A stretch of DNA of 64,000 nt from Enterococcus hulanensis. Lineage in GTDB: Bacteria; Bacillota; Bacilli; Lactobacillales; Enterococcaceae. Below, piece by piece: positions 29,261 to 38,947 of the stretch. The position numbers and the translations under genes are program-made. The stretch covers positions 173,230 through 237,229 of the forward strand of contig NZ_BJED01000004.1 of assembly GCF_005405485.1 (NCBI RefSeq). The letters run 5' to 3'. Positions within the stretch are counted from its first letter, which is position 1. Every line of letters begins with the position of its first letter. The notes under the pieces were generated by a model. The model was not told the origin of the DNA, ran no database searches, and saw only the letters and a program-made list of their open reading frames with translations.

Positions 29261-30295
29261 TCACTCTTTCATTTTCGGATCGAAGGCGTCACGCAGACCA
29301 TCGGCTAACAGATTGAAACAAATCATGATCAGCGAAATAGTCACCGCTGGAATCCACAATAAGTATGGTAAATATAAGAATGTTTTGTACCCGTCGTTCA
29401 ACAAAGTACCTAATGAAGCGGCCGGCGGTGTTAAGCCTAGTCCGATGAAGCTCAAGAAAGCTTCAAAGAAAATCGCAGTTGGAATACTAAACATCATTTG
29501 AATGATGATCACACTGGAAATATTCGGAACAATATGTTTGAAGGCGATCTTCCATTTTGATTCTCCTAAAGTCATCCCAGCAAGGACATATTCTTGGTCT
29601 TTCAGTTTGAGGGTCTGGGCTCGAACGATCCGCGCCATTGGAATCCAGTTGGTGATCGCCATAGCAGCAACGATCGAAAATATTCCCGGTTCAAAAACGA
29701 CTAGCATTAAAATCATGACTACTAGGTTAGGAATACCAGAAAGGATTTCCAAGAAACGCTGCATTGCGTTATCCACCCGTCCGCCTAACATACCGGAAAT
29801 CAATCCATAGGCAACACCAATCGTGATATCAAACAGCGCTGCGATAAATGCGATCAATAGCGAGATTCGCGTCCCCATAAACAAACGACTCAGAACATCG
29901 CGTCCTAGTCCATCCGTTCCTAATAGATAATTCACATTATTTGGAACATCCGCTTGTGCGTATTTATCAACTAATTCACCAGCAACCATTGTTTTTCCGT
30001 TTAGGCCATTAATATTCAGACCTGGAACACGTGGAGGTAAATTAATGTAATCAACATTTTGCTTGCTTGGATCTTGCGGTGAAACAAAGATCGTGACGAT
30101 CGAAATGAAGATAATCACTGCTAACAGGATCATTGAAATAACGGCCGCTTTATTTTTCTTTAAACGACGCCAAGAGTCCTGCAGAAAATTCAGCGAAGGT
30201 GTCGCAATCTCCTCACGTTCCTCTTCGGTATTTTTTTGTAAGGGTTGAAATTCATCAGCGGGAATATCAACGATTGAAGGATATTTCATTTCCAT
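29261..30295 (-). CDS. oppC: Oligopeptide ABC transporter permease OppC
   Basis: A 344-residue inner permease with about six transmembrane helices (first near 45-68). The BPD_transp_1 coupling loop EYVLAGMTLGESKWKIAFKHIVPN (EAA-type) and the DGLGRDVLSRLFMGTR segment identify it. The N-terminus is an extended hydrophilic stretch of about 40 residues. The start codon overlaps the oppB stop by one base, giving tight coupling. Confidence 0.94.
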   Translation of the reverse strand: MEMKYPSIVDIPADEFQPLQKNTEEEREEIATPSLNFLQDSWRRLKKNKAAVISMILLAVIIFISIVTIFVSPQDPSKQNVDYINLPPRVPGLNINGLNGKTMVAGELVDKYAQADVPNNVNYLLGTDGLGRDVLSRLFMGTRISLLIAFIAALFDITIGVAYGLISGMLGGRVDNAMQRFLEILSGIPNLVVMILMLVVFEPGIFSIVAAMAITNWIPMARIVRAQTLKLKDQEYVLAGMTLGESKWKIAFKHIVPNISSVIIIQMMFSIPTAIFFEAFLSFIGLGLTPPAASLGTLLNDGYKTFLYLPYLLWIPAVTISLIMICFNLLADGLRDAFDPKMKE

Positions 30296-31236
30296 TAGCT
30301 TTTACTCCCTTCCGATAGACGAATACGAGGATCAACCAATCCATAAAGCAGATCGACAACTAAAATAACAAAGACCAGCATGAATGAGTAAAGAATCGTT
30401 ACGGCCATAATTGTTGGATAATCATTTGTCATGATCGATTTTACAAATTGTTCTCCAATACCGGGAATCGCAAAAATATTTTCTACTACAAGCGAGCCAG
30501 TCATCAGAGCTACTGCCAGAGGTCCCAACAAAGTCATTAATGGAATCAGACTATTGCGCAGACCATGCTTAAAGGCGATCTCCCAACGACTTAATCCTTT
30601 TGCCCGAGCTAGTTCAACATAATCACTGTGGAGGACCTCCACCATTTCAGTTCGAATAAAACGAGCCGAGTCAGCCAGCGGCGACATGGCTAGTGCCAGT
30701 GTTGGTAAAATTGTATAAGCAAAACCTTCCCATTTAGCAATAGGCAGGATGCGTAATTTCATGGCGAAAATATATTGTAATAATACAGCGAAAACAAAGT
30801 TAGGAATCGAACGACCTAAAATCGCAACTAGCGTTGAAGCCGTATCCGCCCATGAGTTTTGTTTCATAGCGGAGATCGTCCCCAAAATGATTCCAACGAA
30901 TGTTCCGAAAAGAATAGCTTGCAAGCCTAATTGCAATGACGGTCCGATTCGTCCTGCTAACAATGCAGCAACTGCTTGATTTTTGAATTGGAAAGAAATT
31001 CCGAAGTTTCCTTGTACGAGGTTTGATAAGTAAATCCCGTATTGCACGATTACCGGTTTATCTAAACCAACTTGCTTATTAAGCATAGCAATCGTTTCTG
31101 GACTTAACCGTTCTTGGTTGGTATAAGGTGTCCCTGGCAATAATTGCATTAAGAAGAATGTGATGGTCGCAATCAGCCATAAGGTGATCAACATGAAAAA
31201 GACACGTTTAAAAAAATATTTCAGATAACTGCCCAT
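30295..31236 (-). CDS. oppB: Oligopeptide ABC transporter permease OppB
   Basis: A 313-residue permease with about six transmembrane helices. DYVELARAKGLSRWEIAFKHGLRNS is the EAA-type ATPase-contact loop, and LPGTPYTNQERLSPETIAMLN and GNFGISFQFKNQAVA are OppB features. Start follows GGAGG. First gene of oppBCDF, separated from oppA by an opposite-strand gene. Confidence 0.95.
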   Translation of the reverse strand: MGSYLKYFFKRVFFMLITLWLIATITFFLMQLLPGTPYTNQERLSPETIAMLNKQVGLDKPVIVQYGIYLSNLVQGNFGISFQFKNQAVAALLAGRIGPSLQLGLQAILFGTFVGIILGTISAMKQNSWADTASTLVAILGRSIPNFVFAVLLQYIFAMKLRILPIAKWEGFAYTILPTLALAMSPLADSARFIRTEMVEVLHSDYVELARAKGLSRWEIAFKHGLRNSLIPLMTLLGPLAVALMTGSLVVENIFAIPGIGEQFVKSIMTNDYPTIMAVTILYSFMLVFVILVVDLLYGLVDPRIRLSEGSKS

Positions 31237-31446
31237 GTGGTGCCTCCTATTTCAGCATAAAGTCATCATTTTTCTAATCACGCTAACGCGGGAAGAAAAG
31301 CTGAACTCTTATTTCGTTTCTTTAAAATGTTTTTTTGCTCCGCTCTTAAGTTTTGACTTCTACTTTTGTTATGGTTTAGAGTAGAAATACCTTGCGGATG
31401 AATTTTTATCTAAATAGCGTTAGCCATTAATTATTGGAGTGTATGT

Positions 31447-31791
31447 ATGAAAAATAAATTATTTCCCATTGGAATCGGCAGCGGCTTGGCAGTGATCATT
31501 GTGATCTACTCGATCATTCAAGATTCATTCTCACTGTTCGCTTTATCAAACCGATTTTTCTTAACCGGATTACCCTTTTTAATCATTGGTATCCTGCTTT
31601 GGATTTTTTCTTCGGGCTTCTTCGATTACTTTCAGCATTCAATGCATCAAGCATTTAGCAGGAAGCAAAAGAAAAAATCAGAATTTCAGTCCCTCTCACA
31701 AGTCGGACAAGGACGCTACGCTTTTTGGTTGATTGTTGCAGCTGTGTTAATCGCTGCTTCGATCATCTGTGCGTTGTTAGTAATGTTTTAA
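31447..31791 (+). CDS. DUF3899 membrane protein
   Basis: A 114-residue protein with three predicted transmembrane helices (about 7-24, 33-53 and 88-112) and a basic cytoplasmic loop between the second and third (RKQKKKSEF, about 71-79). It matches the small DUF3899 family as I recall it. The family's role is unknown. It lies between oppA and oppB on the opposite strand with its own SD (TTGGAG). It shares a terminator with oppA. Confidence 0.7.
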   Translation: MKNKLFPIGIGSGLAVIIVIYSIIQDSFSLFALSNRFFLTGLPFLIIGILLWIFSSGFFDYFQHSMHQAFSRKQKKKSEFQSLSQVGQGRYAFWLIVAAVLIAASIICALLVMF

Positions 31792-31800
31792 AAGGAAGTT

Positions 31801-31837
31801 GGAGCGAGTTTCGCTCCAACTTCTTTTCATTTGTCTA
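31801..31837. terminator. Bidirectional terminator (DUF3899 gene / oppA)
   Basis: Perfect stem AAGTTGGAGCGA/TCGCTCCAACTT with a three-base loop and A/T tracts on both sides, lying between the two stop codons. Confidence 0.85.
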
Positions 31838-31838
31838 A

Positions 31839-33500
31839 CTATTCTTCAACATAAGTCCATTTATAGTCCCAAGAAGCACCGGCAGGATGATGAACAACCC
31901 CTTTGATTTTCTTGTTAACTAAATGAGCTTCAGATAATTGGTAAAGTGGTGCTACGCCTGACTCTTTAGAAATGATCTCATTGGCTTTTTGCAAGTCATC
32001 CCAACGAGCTTCTTCATCGCTTGCATCTTTGTTGCCAGAATTTTCAACTGCTTTGTCGTATTCCTCATTGCTCCAACGACCACGGTTATATGAGTTTCCT
32101 GTTACGAACAAATCAGTACAGCTAGATGGATCAGCATAGTCAGCTCCCCAACCGCCAAGCAGTACATCAAAATCTCCGGCGTTAGAACGATCTAGACGAA
32201 CAGAGAATGGTACTGGTGTTGGTTTCACTTTGATACCTGGCAGCGTTTCTTCTAAAGCACTTTGCATATACTCAATAACTTTTTTCGATGAGTCCGTATC
32301 AGAGGCCATCAATTCGAATGAAAGTGAATCGATCTTCAATTCTTTTTTCGCTTTATCCCAATACTCTTTTGCTTTTTCTTTATCATAAGGCGCTAAGTTG
32401 CCAGCTTCTTTCGCAAAATCCTCATCGGTCTTAGGATTTTTTGACATACCTGACGGCACTAATCCGGTAGATACTACAGATCCATCACCTAGCACTTGGT
32501 TGACTAAAGATTTACGGTTGATGGCATAAGAGATTGCTTTACGTAAGTTTTCATTTCTGAATGGTGAATCTTCTTTTCGCTGGTTGTATTCAAGATAGCT
32601 GGTACGAGCTTCCTTGAAAGATTTGTATGCTGGGTCATTTGCATTTTGTTGTGCCAATTCACCAGATAGAATCACATCATCAGCTTCGCCATCTTTAAAC
32701 AAGTTCAAAGAAGTAGAAGATTCCTTGACGACATTGACTTTAACTTTAGATAATTTGACTTCATCTTTATCCCAGTAGGTATCATTTTTCTTATATTCCC
32801 ACTCCGTATCAGTACCCGGTCCATCAAAGCCTTCTAATGTGAATGGGCCATTATAGACTGCTTTGTCACTTTTAGTGGCGTATTCTTTTCCGTTTGCTTC
32901 TACCACTTTTTGATTTTGTGGGAAGAATGAAGGGAATGCCAATAGATAATCGAAATATGGTGTAGGTTTTGATAATTTGATTTCTAATTCATAATCATTG
33001 ACTGCTTTGATCCCTAATTCATCTGGGGCTTTTTTACCAGCTGTAATGTCAGCCGCATTTTCCACAGGTTCGAACAAGTAAGCATATTCTGAGGCTGTCT
33101 CTGGTTTAACTGTACGCTGCCAACCGAAGACATAATCTTTAGCCGTTACTGGATCACCATTAGACCATTTAGCATCTTTTCTTAATTTCACAGTATAGGT
33201 TTTGCCGTCATCACTGACTTTGACTTTTTCGCTTGCACCTGCAGGCTGTGGTTTATTGTCTTTGTCTAAACGGTAAATTCCTTCATAAACATTATTTAGT
33301 GCAGTAAAACTAATTGTATCTGTCGCTACCGACAAGTCGGCTGTGGGCATTTCTTGTTGGACCACTAAATTAAATGTGCCATTGTCTTTTGCCTTCGCAC
33401 TTGAACTGCTCTCATCAGTCGAAGCGCTCCCACCGCCGTAACATCCCGCCAGAGCGAGTCCGCAAATTGCGATGATCCCATATGCTAATTTGTTCCTCAT
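31839..33500 (-). CDS. oppA: Oligopeptide-binding lipoprotein OppA
   Basis: A 553-residue extracellular peptide receptor of the SBP_bac_5 family. The signal peptide ends in the lipobox LALAGC (Cys20 is lipidated); a Gly/Ser-rich tether follows. Family features include the KVSDDGKTYTVKLRKDAKWSNGDPVTAKDYVFGWQR segment and DVLLGGWGADYADPSSCTDLF. It delivers peptides to OppBC. The SD is AAAAGGGG. A CodY-like box lies in its upstream region. It is transcribed apart from oppBCDF because the DUF3899 gene on the other strand intervenes. Confidence 0.96.
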   Translation of the reverse strand: MRNKLAYGIIAICGLALAGCYGGGSASTDESSSSAKAKDNGTFNLVVQQEMPTADLSVATDTISFTALNNVYEGIYRLDKDNKPQPAGASEKVKVSDDGKTYTVKLRKDAKWSNGDPVTAKDYVFGWQRTVKPETASEYAYLFEPVENAADITAGKKAPDELGIKAVNDYELEIKLSKPTPYFDYLLAFPSFFPQNQKVVEANGKEYATKSDKAVYNGPFTLEGFDGPGTDTEWEYKKNDTYWDKDEVKLSKVKVNVVKESSTSLNLFKDGEADDVILSGELAQQNANDPAYKSFKEARTSYLEYNQRKEDSPFRNENLRKAISYAINRKSLVNQVLGDGSVVSTGLVPSGMSKNPKTDEDFAKEAGNLAPYDKEKAKEYWDKAKKELKIDSLSFELMASDTDSSKKVIEYMQSALEETLPGIKVKPTPVPFSVRLDRSNAGDFDVLLGGWGADYADPSSCTDLFVTGNSYNRGRWSNEEYDKAVENSGNKDASDEEARWDDLQKANEIISKESGVAPLYQLSEAHLVNKKIKGVVHHPAGASWDYKWTYVEE

Positions 33501-33863
33501 ATCTTTTTCCCCTTTTGATTCAATTTTCAGAATAATTATGAAGTTCTGAATATGTCGAGTAGTTTAATCATTTGTTTTTAATAAATCAACACATATGCTC
33601 TAATAATTTTTTTACTTTCTTGAAAGAATCCTAAGAAAACTTGTAGATTCAACAATTCTCCTAGAAAAATTTTTTATTCTAACAAATTCCGAAAAATATT
33701 TTTGTTTTTCGCTCTTTTTCTGACATGCCTGCGATAGATATCTATGTATTTTTAAAAAGTAGAAAAATTTTTTTAAAGAGTTCGATTTATTCTTTCATTT
33801 CACGTCTTTTTATAACTAGAGAAATTTATTAGAAATATTTCTCATCTTTTTTTCATAATCGTA
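33501..33863. other. AT-rich intergenic region upstream of oppA
   Basis: This stretch is non-coding and very AT-rich, with many A and T tracts. It holds the oppA SD and a CodY-like box, and no gene is seen. No clear oppA promoter could be chosen. Confidence 0.5.
33522..33536. promoter_or_regulatory. CodY-like box upstream of oppA
   Basis: AATTTTCAGAATAAT differs from the CodY consensus AATTTTCWGAAAATT at three positions. CodY represses peptide uptake genes when branched-chain amino acids and GTP are high. It lies 22 bases upstream of the oppA start. Confidence 0.55.
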
Positions 33864-33892
33864 TTGACAATTCTGCTCTTTTTTTATACGAT
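33864..33892 (+). promoter_or_regulatory. leu operon promoter
   Basis: TTGACA (33864-33869) and TATACG or TACGAT near 33885-33892, 15-17 bases apart, placing the transcript start about 40 bases before the leader peptide. Confidence 0.6.
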
Positions 33893-33939
33893 GATTACAA
33901 CAATTTTTAAAAAATTCTGACAATAAACGGGTGGTTGCC

Positions 33940-33984
33940 ATGATGAAATCAAATATGTCTTTCAACGCAACTTTATTATTATAG
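33940..33984 (+). CDS. Leader peptide of the leu attenuator, 14 aa
   Basis: MMKSNMSFNATLLL ends with three TTA leucine codons directly before TAG. A GGGTGG stretch lies six bases upstream as a weak SD. It precedes a hairpin and a terminator, so ribosome stalling at the Leu codons when leucyl-tRNA is short would favour read-through. Attenuation of leu/ilv genes through a Leu-rich leader is known in Lactococcus. Confidence 0.8.
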   Translation: MMKSNMSFNATLLL

Positions 33985-33986
33985 CT

Positions 33987-34018
33987 GGGACTTTCTGAAA
34001 ATCATTTCATAAAGTCCC
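33987..34018 (+). promoter_or_regulatory. Pause/antiterminator-type hairpin of the leu leader
   Basis: GGGACTTT/AAAGTCCC stem begins three bases after the leader peptide stop. A CodY-like sequence GACTTTCTGAAAATC (33989-34003) lies within it. It probably competes with other leader pairings, although I have not folded the RNA. Confidence 0.55.
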
Positions 34019-34023
34019 TATTC

Positions 34024-34073
34024 GCATTGCATCGGAGAAGAAAATGGTTCTTTTCCGGTGGAGTGCTTTTTTT
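34024..34073 (+). terminator. leu attenuator terminator
   Basis: Stem GCATT/AGTGC plus CGGAGAAGA/TCTTTTCCG, with an internal loop, followed by seven T. It lies 32 bases before the leuA start. Confidence 0.75.
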
Positions 34074-34104
34074 ATACCCGTTTTTAAATGAAGGAGGAGT
34101 AAAA

Positions 34105-35619
34105 ATGAGAAAGATTCAATTTTTTGACACCACATTAAGAGATGGTGAACAAACCCCGGGAGTAAATTTTAATACAAAGGAAAAGATTCAAATTGCCCTT
34201 CAATTAGAAAAATGGGGTGTTGATGTCATCGAGGCGGGATTTCCTATCGCCTCCCCCGGCGACTTCGAAGCTGTCCAAAATATTGCCCGTCAAGTGAAGA
34301 CAATGACCGTAACTGGTCTAGCCCGCTGTCAGAAAAAAGACATCGACCGCGCCTATGAAGCATTAAAAGATGCGGTTGATCCTCAGATCCACGTTTTCTT
34401 GGCTACAAGCGATGTTCACATGCAATACAAGCTGAAAATGTCCAGAGAAGAAGTTCTTTCTTCTATTAAAGAGCATGTTAGCTATGCTCGAAGTTTATTT
34501 GAAAAAGTACAGTTTTCACCGGAAGACGCTTCACGCACAGAAAAAGGCTTCCTATTAGAAGCCGTTCAAACTGCGATCGATGCCGGAGCGACGATCATCA
34601 ATGTACCTGATACTGTCGGTTATTCAAATCCAACCGAATATGGAGGGATTTTTAAATCATTGATCGAAAATATTCGCAGTGATCACGAGATAACTTTTTC
34701 TTCTCATTGTCATGATGACTTGGGAATGGCTACGGCAAACGCATTAGCCGCGATCGAAAATGGTGCGAATCGTGTGGAAGGTGCAATCAATGGGATCGGT
34801 GAGCGAGCAGGGAACACTGCTCTAGAAGAAGTGGCTTTGGCTCTAGCTATCCGAAAAGATTTTTATCAGTGCGAATCTAATATCGTATTGAATGAAACAA
34901 AACGAACAAGTGAGCTAGTCTCCCGCCTTTCTGGTATTCCGGTACCCAAAAACAAAGCGATCGTCGGCGACAATGCTTATGCGCATGAATCCGGTATCCA
35001 TCAAGATGGAGTATTAAAAAATCCTGAGACCTATGAGATCATCACTCCGACTCTTGTTGGCGTCAATCAAAATTCTCTTCCACTTGGAAAATTATCGGGA
35101 CGTCATGCATTCAATGCTAAATTAGAAGAACTTGGCTATCAATTAAATGATGAGGATAGCAAAGAAGCCTTCAAACGTTTTAAAGCTTTGGCAGATAAGA
35201 AAAAACAAATTACCGATAAAGACTTAGTTGCCCTGCTGGCGGATCAATACAGAGAGGAAATCGAAAAGTACAAGTTAGCGGATGTTCAAGTCCAATATAG
35301 CTCTAATGGCTATCAAGGAGCGATCGTCTCAATCGTTGATGAGAAAGACGAAACGAAAGTGGCTTCTCGAATCGGTTCAGGCAGCATCCAAGCAATCTAT
35401 AACACAATCGATGAATTGTTCCAGCAAAATCCTGAATTAACAGAATATGAGATTCAAGCATTAACGGGCGGTGAAGATGCTCAAGCAGAGGTGCGCGTCA
35501 CTCTTTGTGATAGAAAAACGCAAGAGGAATATCGCGGAATCGGCGTAGACTTCGATGTTTTACAAGCATCGGCTAAAGCGTATGTCCAAGCTAGTAACCA
35601 TTTAATACAAAATAATTAA
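34105..35619 (+). CDS. leuA: 2-isopropylmalate synthase
   Basis: A 504-residue enzyme that condenses acetyl-CoA with 2-oxoisovalerate, the first committed step of leucine synthesis. The barrel starts with [15 protein letters not shown] and contains the metal motif [19 protein letters not shown] and [33 protein letters not shown] follows, and the C-terminal regulatory domain is from about 385. The frame is open to 34027, but that region is the attenuator; the ATG at 34105 follows GGAGGAG. First gene of leuABCD. Confidence 0.97.
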   Translation: MRKIQFFDTTLRDGEQTPGVNFNTKEKIQIALQLEKWGVDVIEAGFPIASPGDFEAVQNIARQVKTMTVTGLARCQKKDIDRAYEALKDAVDPQIHVFLATSDVHMQYKLKMSREEVLSSIKEHVSYARSLFEKVQFSPEDASRTEKGFLLEAVQTAIDAGATIINVPDTVGYSNPTEYGGIFKSLIENIRSDHEITFSSHCHDDLGMATANALAAIENGANRVEGAINGIGERAGNTALEEVALALAIRKDFYQCESNIVLNETKRTSELVSRLSGIPVPKNKAIVGDNAYAHESGIHQDGVLKNPETYEIITPTLVGVNQNSLPLGKLSGRHAFNAKLEELGYQLNDEDSKEAFKRFKALADKKKQITDKDLVALLADQYREEIEKYKLADVQVQYSSNGYQGAIVSIVDEKDETKVASRIGSGSIQAIYNTIDELFQQNPELTEYEIQALTGGEDAQAEVRVTLCDRKTQEEYRGIGVDFDVLQASAKAYVQASNHLIQNN

Positions 35620-35644
35620 CCAAAACCTTCTATATAATATAGTA

Positions 35645-35836
35645 GAAAAAATACTTTAATACGAAATAGGATGCTAGTTCAACTTTTCGCAGTTTGATTA
35701 CTCATGAAAAGAAGTTATTCGGTCAAATTAAAAATTAGCATTACCAAGTTTAGTTGAATAGTATACGTGGCGAGAAACAGACTTATTTTTTCGCTTTTTG
35801 AAAAAATAAATACTTTAATACGAGATAGGAGCATGC
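35645..35836 (+). repeat. Insert flanked by a direct repeat between leuA and leuB
   Basis: The sequence TACTTTAATACGAAATAGGA at 35652-35671 recurs as TACTTTAATACGAGATAGGA at 35812-35831, where it supplies the leuB SD (TAGGAG). The roughly 140 bases between contain a dispersed-repeat copy (35675-35695) and a weak inverted partner (near 35750-35762). It looks like a small insertion that duplicated the leuB ribosome-binding region. Confidence 0.6.
35675..35695 (-). repeat. Dispersed intergenic repeat, copy 2 (inverted)
   Basis: Minus-strand AAACTGCGAAAAGTTGAACTA closely matches the repeats at 12-33 and 56041-56062. Confidence 0.55.
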
Positions 35837-35838
35837 AC

Positions 35839-36897
35839 ATGAATAGTAAAATTGTTGTTTTAGCTGGTGATGGTATCGGACCAGAAATTATGGAGAGCGG
35901 ACTAAAGGTTTTAGCCGCGGTAGAAAAAAATTGCAGCAATACCTTCGAACTGGAAGAAATGCCTTTCGGAGGCGCAGGCATTGATGATGCTGGTGCTTCA
36001 CTACCAGAAAAGACATTAGCTGCTTGTCAGAAAGCAGATGCGATCTTGTTAGGTGCGATTGGCGGACCTAAGTGGGAGAAAATGGATGATACTCCGGAAA
36101 AAGGATTACTGGCGCTTCGGAAGTCCTTAAACTTATTCGCAAATATCCGGCCAGTCTCAGTCTCTTCCGCCCTGCTGCATCTTTCACCTTTAAAGCCAGA
36201 AATTATCGAAGGAACTGATTTAATTATCGTACGGGAACTCAGCAGCGGCATTTATTTCGGAGAGCCTCGAGAGTTACAAGAAACGATGGCCTATGACACT
36301 GCCCGGTACCAAAAAAGCGAAATCGAACGTATTGTTCATTCAGCCTTCAAAATTGCACAAGGGCGCGGAAAAAAAGTGACCTCCGTAGATAAGGCAAACG
36401 TGCTGGCTTCCAGCAAATTATGGCGGGCAACGGCGGAAGAAGTTGCAAAGGATTATCCCGATTGTCAACTGGAACATCAGTATGTTGACTCAGCAGCAAT
36501 GAAATTGATCCAAAATCCAAAAGCTTTTGATGTGATTGTTACCGAAAATCTTTTCGGCGATATTTTGAGTGACGAAGCTTCCGTACTGCCTGGTTCATTA
36601 GGTGTATTGCCTAGTGCAAGTCATAGTGACGGCGGCCCTTCTCTTTATGAACCGATCCATGGTTCGGCGCCGGATATTGCCGGAAAAGGGATCGCCAATC
36701 CAATCTCGATGATTTTATCCGTAGCAATGATGTTGCGTCAATCATTCCAAGAAGAACAAGCTGCTCAAGCAATTGAAAAAGCCTGCGATGCAGTTTTATC
36801 AAAGGGATTATTTACTCACGATCTAGGTGGAAAAGCAACAACAACCGAATTTACAAATGCGGTGATTCAAGAATTAACTGATCCCATTTCATGTTAA
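35839..36897 (+). CDS. leuB: 3-isopropylmalate dehydrogenase
   Basis: A 352-residue NAD+-dependent oxidative decarboxylase that makes 2-oxoisocaproate in leucine synthesis. Visible: VLAGDGIGPEIM, LLGAIGGPKW, RELSSGIYFGEPRE, SVDKANVLASSKLWR, ENLFGDILSDEAS and EPIHGSAPDIAGKGIANP, the substrate and NAD-binding signature of the family. Three starts lie close together; ATAGGAG is 8 bases from the ATG at 35839, so it is chosen. Confidence 0.97.
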   Translation: MNSKIVVLAGDGIGPEIMESGLKVLAAVEKNCSNTFELEEMPFGGAGIDDAGASLPEKTLAACQKADAILLGAIGGPKWEKMDDTPEKGLLALRKSLNLFANIRPVSVSSALLHLSPLKPEIIEGTDLIIVRELSSGIYFGEPRELQETMAYDTARYQKSEIERIVHSAFKIAQGRGKKVTSVDKANVLASSKLWRATAEEVAKDYPDCQLEHQYVDSAAMKLIQNPKAFDVIVTENLFGDILSDEASVLPGSLGVLPSASHSDGGPSLYEPIHGSAPDIAGKGIANPISMILSVAMMLRQSFQEEQAAQAIEKACDAVLSKGLFTHDLGGKATTTEFTNAVIQELTDPISC

Positions 36898-36929
36898 GGG
36901 AAAATCTAGTTAAATAAGGAGCGAAAAAT

Positions 36930-38303
36930 ATGGGAAAAACACTATTTGATAAACTATGGGACCGCCACGTCGTCCACGGCGAAGAAGGTGCTCCGCAATT
37001 GCTTTACATTGATCTGCACTTGATTCACGAAGTTACCTCTCCTCAAGCCTTTGCAGGAATTCGCGAGGCTGGTCGGACGTTGCGTCATCCAGAGCGGACT
37101 TTCGCCACGATGGATCATAATACACCGACTGTTGATATTTTTAATTTTACTGATCTAGTAGCAAAAAAACAGATTGATACGCTTAGAGATAACTGCCAAG
37201 AATTTGGTGTTCAGCTTTGCGATAACGGCAGCGACCGACAAGGAATCGTCCATATGGTGGGACCGGAAACTGGATTGACGCAGCCAGGCAAGACGATTGT
37301 TTGCGGTGATTCTCATACAGCGACCCATGGCGCTTTTGGCGCACTGGCTTTTGGAATTGGAACCAGTGAAGTAGAGCACGTTTTTGCTACTCAAACGCTA
37401 TGGCAAAATAAACCTAAAAATATGGGAATCAAAATTACTGGCAAATTGCCGAAAGGTGTTTATGCCAAGGATATTATCTTGGCGTTGATTGCCAAATACG
37501 GTACGGACTTTGGTGTCGGATATGGAACTGAATTTTATGGAGAAGCAATTGAGAATCTATCCATGGAAGAACGCATGACGATCTGTAACATGGCAATCGA
37601 GGGCGGGGCGAAAATCGGATTGATCGCACCAGATGGAAAAACCTTTGACTATGTTGCAGGCCGGCAATACGCTCCGAAGAACATGGAAGCGGCGATCAAA
37701 GATTGGAAAGAATTATATACGGACGATGATGCCGTCTACGACAAAGATTTGACGCTAGATGTTAGCAACCTAGTGCCTTTCGTGACTTGGGGGACCAATC
37801 CTGAAATGGGGGTTCCTTTTGACGGCACCTTCCCTGCGGTTACTTCTCCTGATTTGCAGAAAGCCTATGATTACATGGACTTGAAACCGGGTCAAACGCC
37901 ATCAGATATTCCTGTCGGATATGTCTTTATTGGTTCTTGTACAAACGGACGTTTGTCGGATCTCAAGGAAGCCGCGAAAATCGTTGAAGGAAAAAAAGTT
38001 CACGATAATGTTACCGCCATCGTCGTTCCCGGATCGCGACCCGTTCGTCAAGCAGCCGAAGAAATCGGCTTAGATAAAATTTTTAAAGAGGCTGGTTTTG
38101 AATGGCGCGAACCGGGCTGCTCGATGTGTCTTGGGATGAATCCCGATCGCGTGCCTGCAGGTGTTCACTGTGCGTCAACATCTAACCGAAATTTCCAAGG
38201 ACGCCAAGGAAAAGACGCGCGCACACATCTTTGCAGTCCAGTCATGGCAGCATTAGCTGCCATTCACGGAAATTTTGTCGATAGCCGTAAGGAGGTCATC
38301 TAA
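36930..38303 (+). CDS. leuC: 3-isopropylmalate dehydratase large subunit
   Basis: A 457-residue aconitase-family subunit, isomerising 2- and 3-isopropylmalate with LeuD. The [4Fe-4S] ligand cysteines are visible in [13 protein letters not shown] (one) and CSMCLGMN (two). TMDHNTPT and [33 protein letters not shown] are family signatures. Start follows AAGGAG. Its stop overlaps the leuD start by one base (TAATG). Confidence 0.97.
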   Translation: MGKTLFDKLWDRHVVHGEEGAPQLLYIDLHLIHEVTSPQAFAGIREAGRTLRHPERTFATMDHNTPTVDIFNFTDLVAKKQIDTLRDNCQEFGVQLCDNGSDRQGIVHMVGPETGLTQPGKTIVCGDSHTATHGAFGALAFGIGTSEVEHVFATQTLWQNKPKNMGIKITGKLPKGVYAKDIILALIAKYGTDFGVGYGTEFYGEAIENLSMEERMTICNMAIEGGAKIGLIAPDGKTFDYVAGRQYAPKNMEAAIKDWKELYTDDDAVYDKDLTLDVSNLVPFVTWGTNPEMGVPFDGTFPAVTSPDLQKAYDYMDLKPGQTPSDIPVGYVFIGSCTNGRLSDLKEAAKIVEGKKVHDNVTAIVVPGSRPVRQAAEEIGLDKIFKEAGFEWREPGCSMCLGMNPDRVPAGVHCASTSNRNFQGRQGKDARTHLCSPVMAALAAIHGNFVDSRKEVI

Positions 38304-38887
38304 TGGAGAAATTTACGATCTATACAGGAAAATCTGTCCCTTTGATGAATGATAATATTGATACCGATCAAATCATTCCTAAAGGCTTTTTGAAGCAAGT
38401 CGATAAAGCTGGCTTTGGCAAACATCTTTTTGACGAATGGCGCTTTTTAGAAGATGGTTCACCTAATCCCGATTTCATTTTGAACACACCAGAACGAAAA
38501 GACGCAACGATCTTAATTTCCGGCGAAAACTTCGGCTCGGGTTCTTCACGGGAACATGCGGCTTGGGCCATTCAGGACTATGGTTTCAAGGCAGTGATTG
38601 CCGGCAGCTACAGTGATATTTTTTATATGAACGCTTTGAAAAATGGTCTCCTGCCGATTCGTTTGGATCAAGCTGTACGGGATATTTTAAGTCAACTACC
38701 GGCTGATCAAACCATCACTATCGATTTGCCTAAGCAGGAAGTTCAAACTCAAGAAGCCAACTATGCTTTCCAAATTGATCCAACATGGAAAGAAAAATTG
38801 GTTGAAGGTTTAGATGATATCAGTATCACCTTGCAATATGAAGATGAAATCGAAGCCTTCGAGAAAAAAATGCCAACTTATGAATAA
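38303..38887 (+). CDS. leuD: 3-isopropylmalate dehydratase small subunit
   Basis: A 194-residue swivel-domain subunit completing the LeuC active site. It begins [31 protein letters not shown] and contains the loop [51 protein letters not shown] lies within the end of leuC, and the start overlaps the leuC stop, so the subunits are translationally coupled. Last gene of the leu operon. Confidence 0.96.
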   Translation: MEKFTIYTGKSVPLMNDNIDTDQIIPKGFLKQVDKAGFGKHLFDEWRFLEDGSPNPDFILNTPERKDATILISGENFGSGSSREHAAWAIQDYGFKAVIAGSYSDIFYMNALKNGLLPIRLDQAVRDILSQLPADQTITIDLPKQEVQTQEANYAFQIDPTWKEKLVEGLDDISITLQYEDEIEAFEKKMPTYE

Positions 38888-38893
38888 ACAAAG

Positions 38894-38941
38894 AAAACCA
38901 GGTTAAAACTTTCGCTTTAGAAAGTCTTACCTGGTTTTTTT
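38894..38941. terminator. Bidirectional terminator (leuD / ABC exporter)
   Basis: Stem AAAACCAGGT/ACCTGGTTTT enclosing a second CTTTC/GAAAG stem; T-run on the plus strand and A-rich tract upstream. Confidence 0.8.
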
Positions 38942-38947
38942 GTTTTA

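Noticed and set aside
33909-33941. T-box riboswitch in front of leuA
   Set aside because: AACGGGTGGTTGCC resembles the T-box core AGGGTGGNACCGCG only in GGGTGG; no Specifier loop was found and a Leu leader peptide accounts for control.
34027-34104. Longer leuA start
   Set aside because: Those codons lie in the attenuator terminator; the SD is before 34105.
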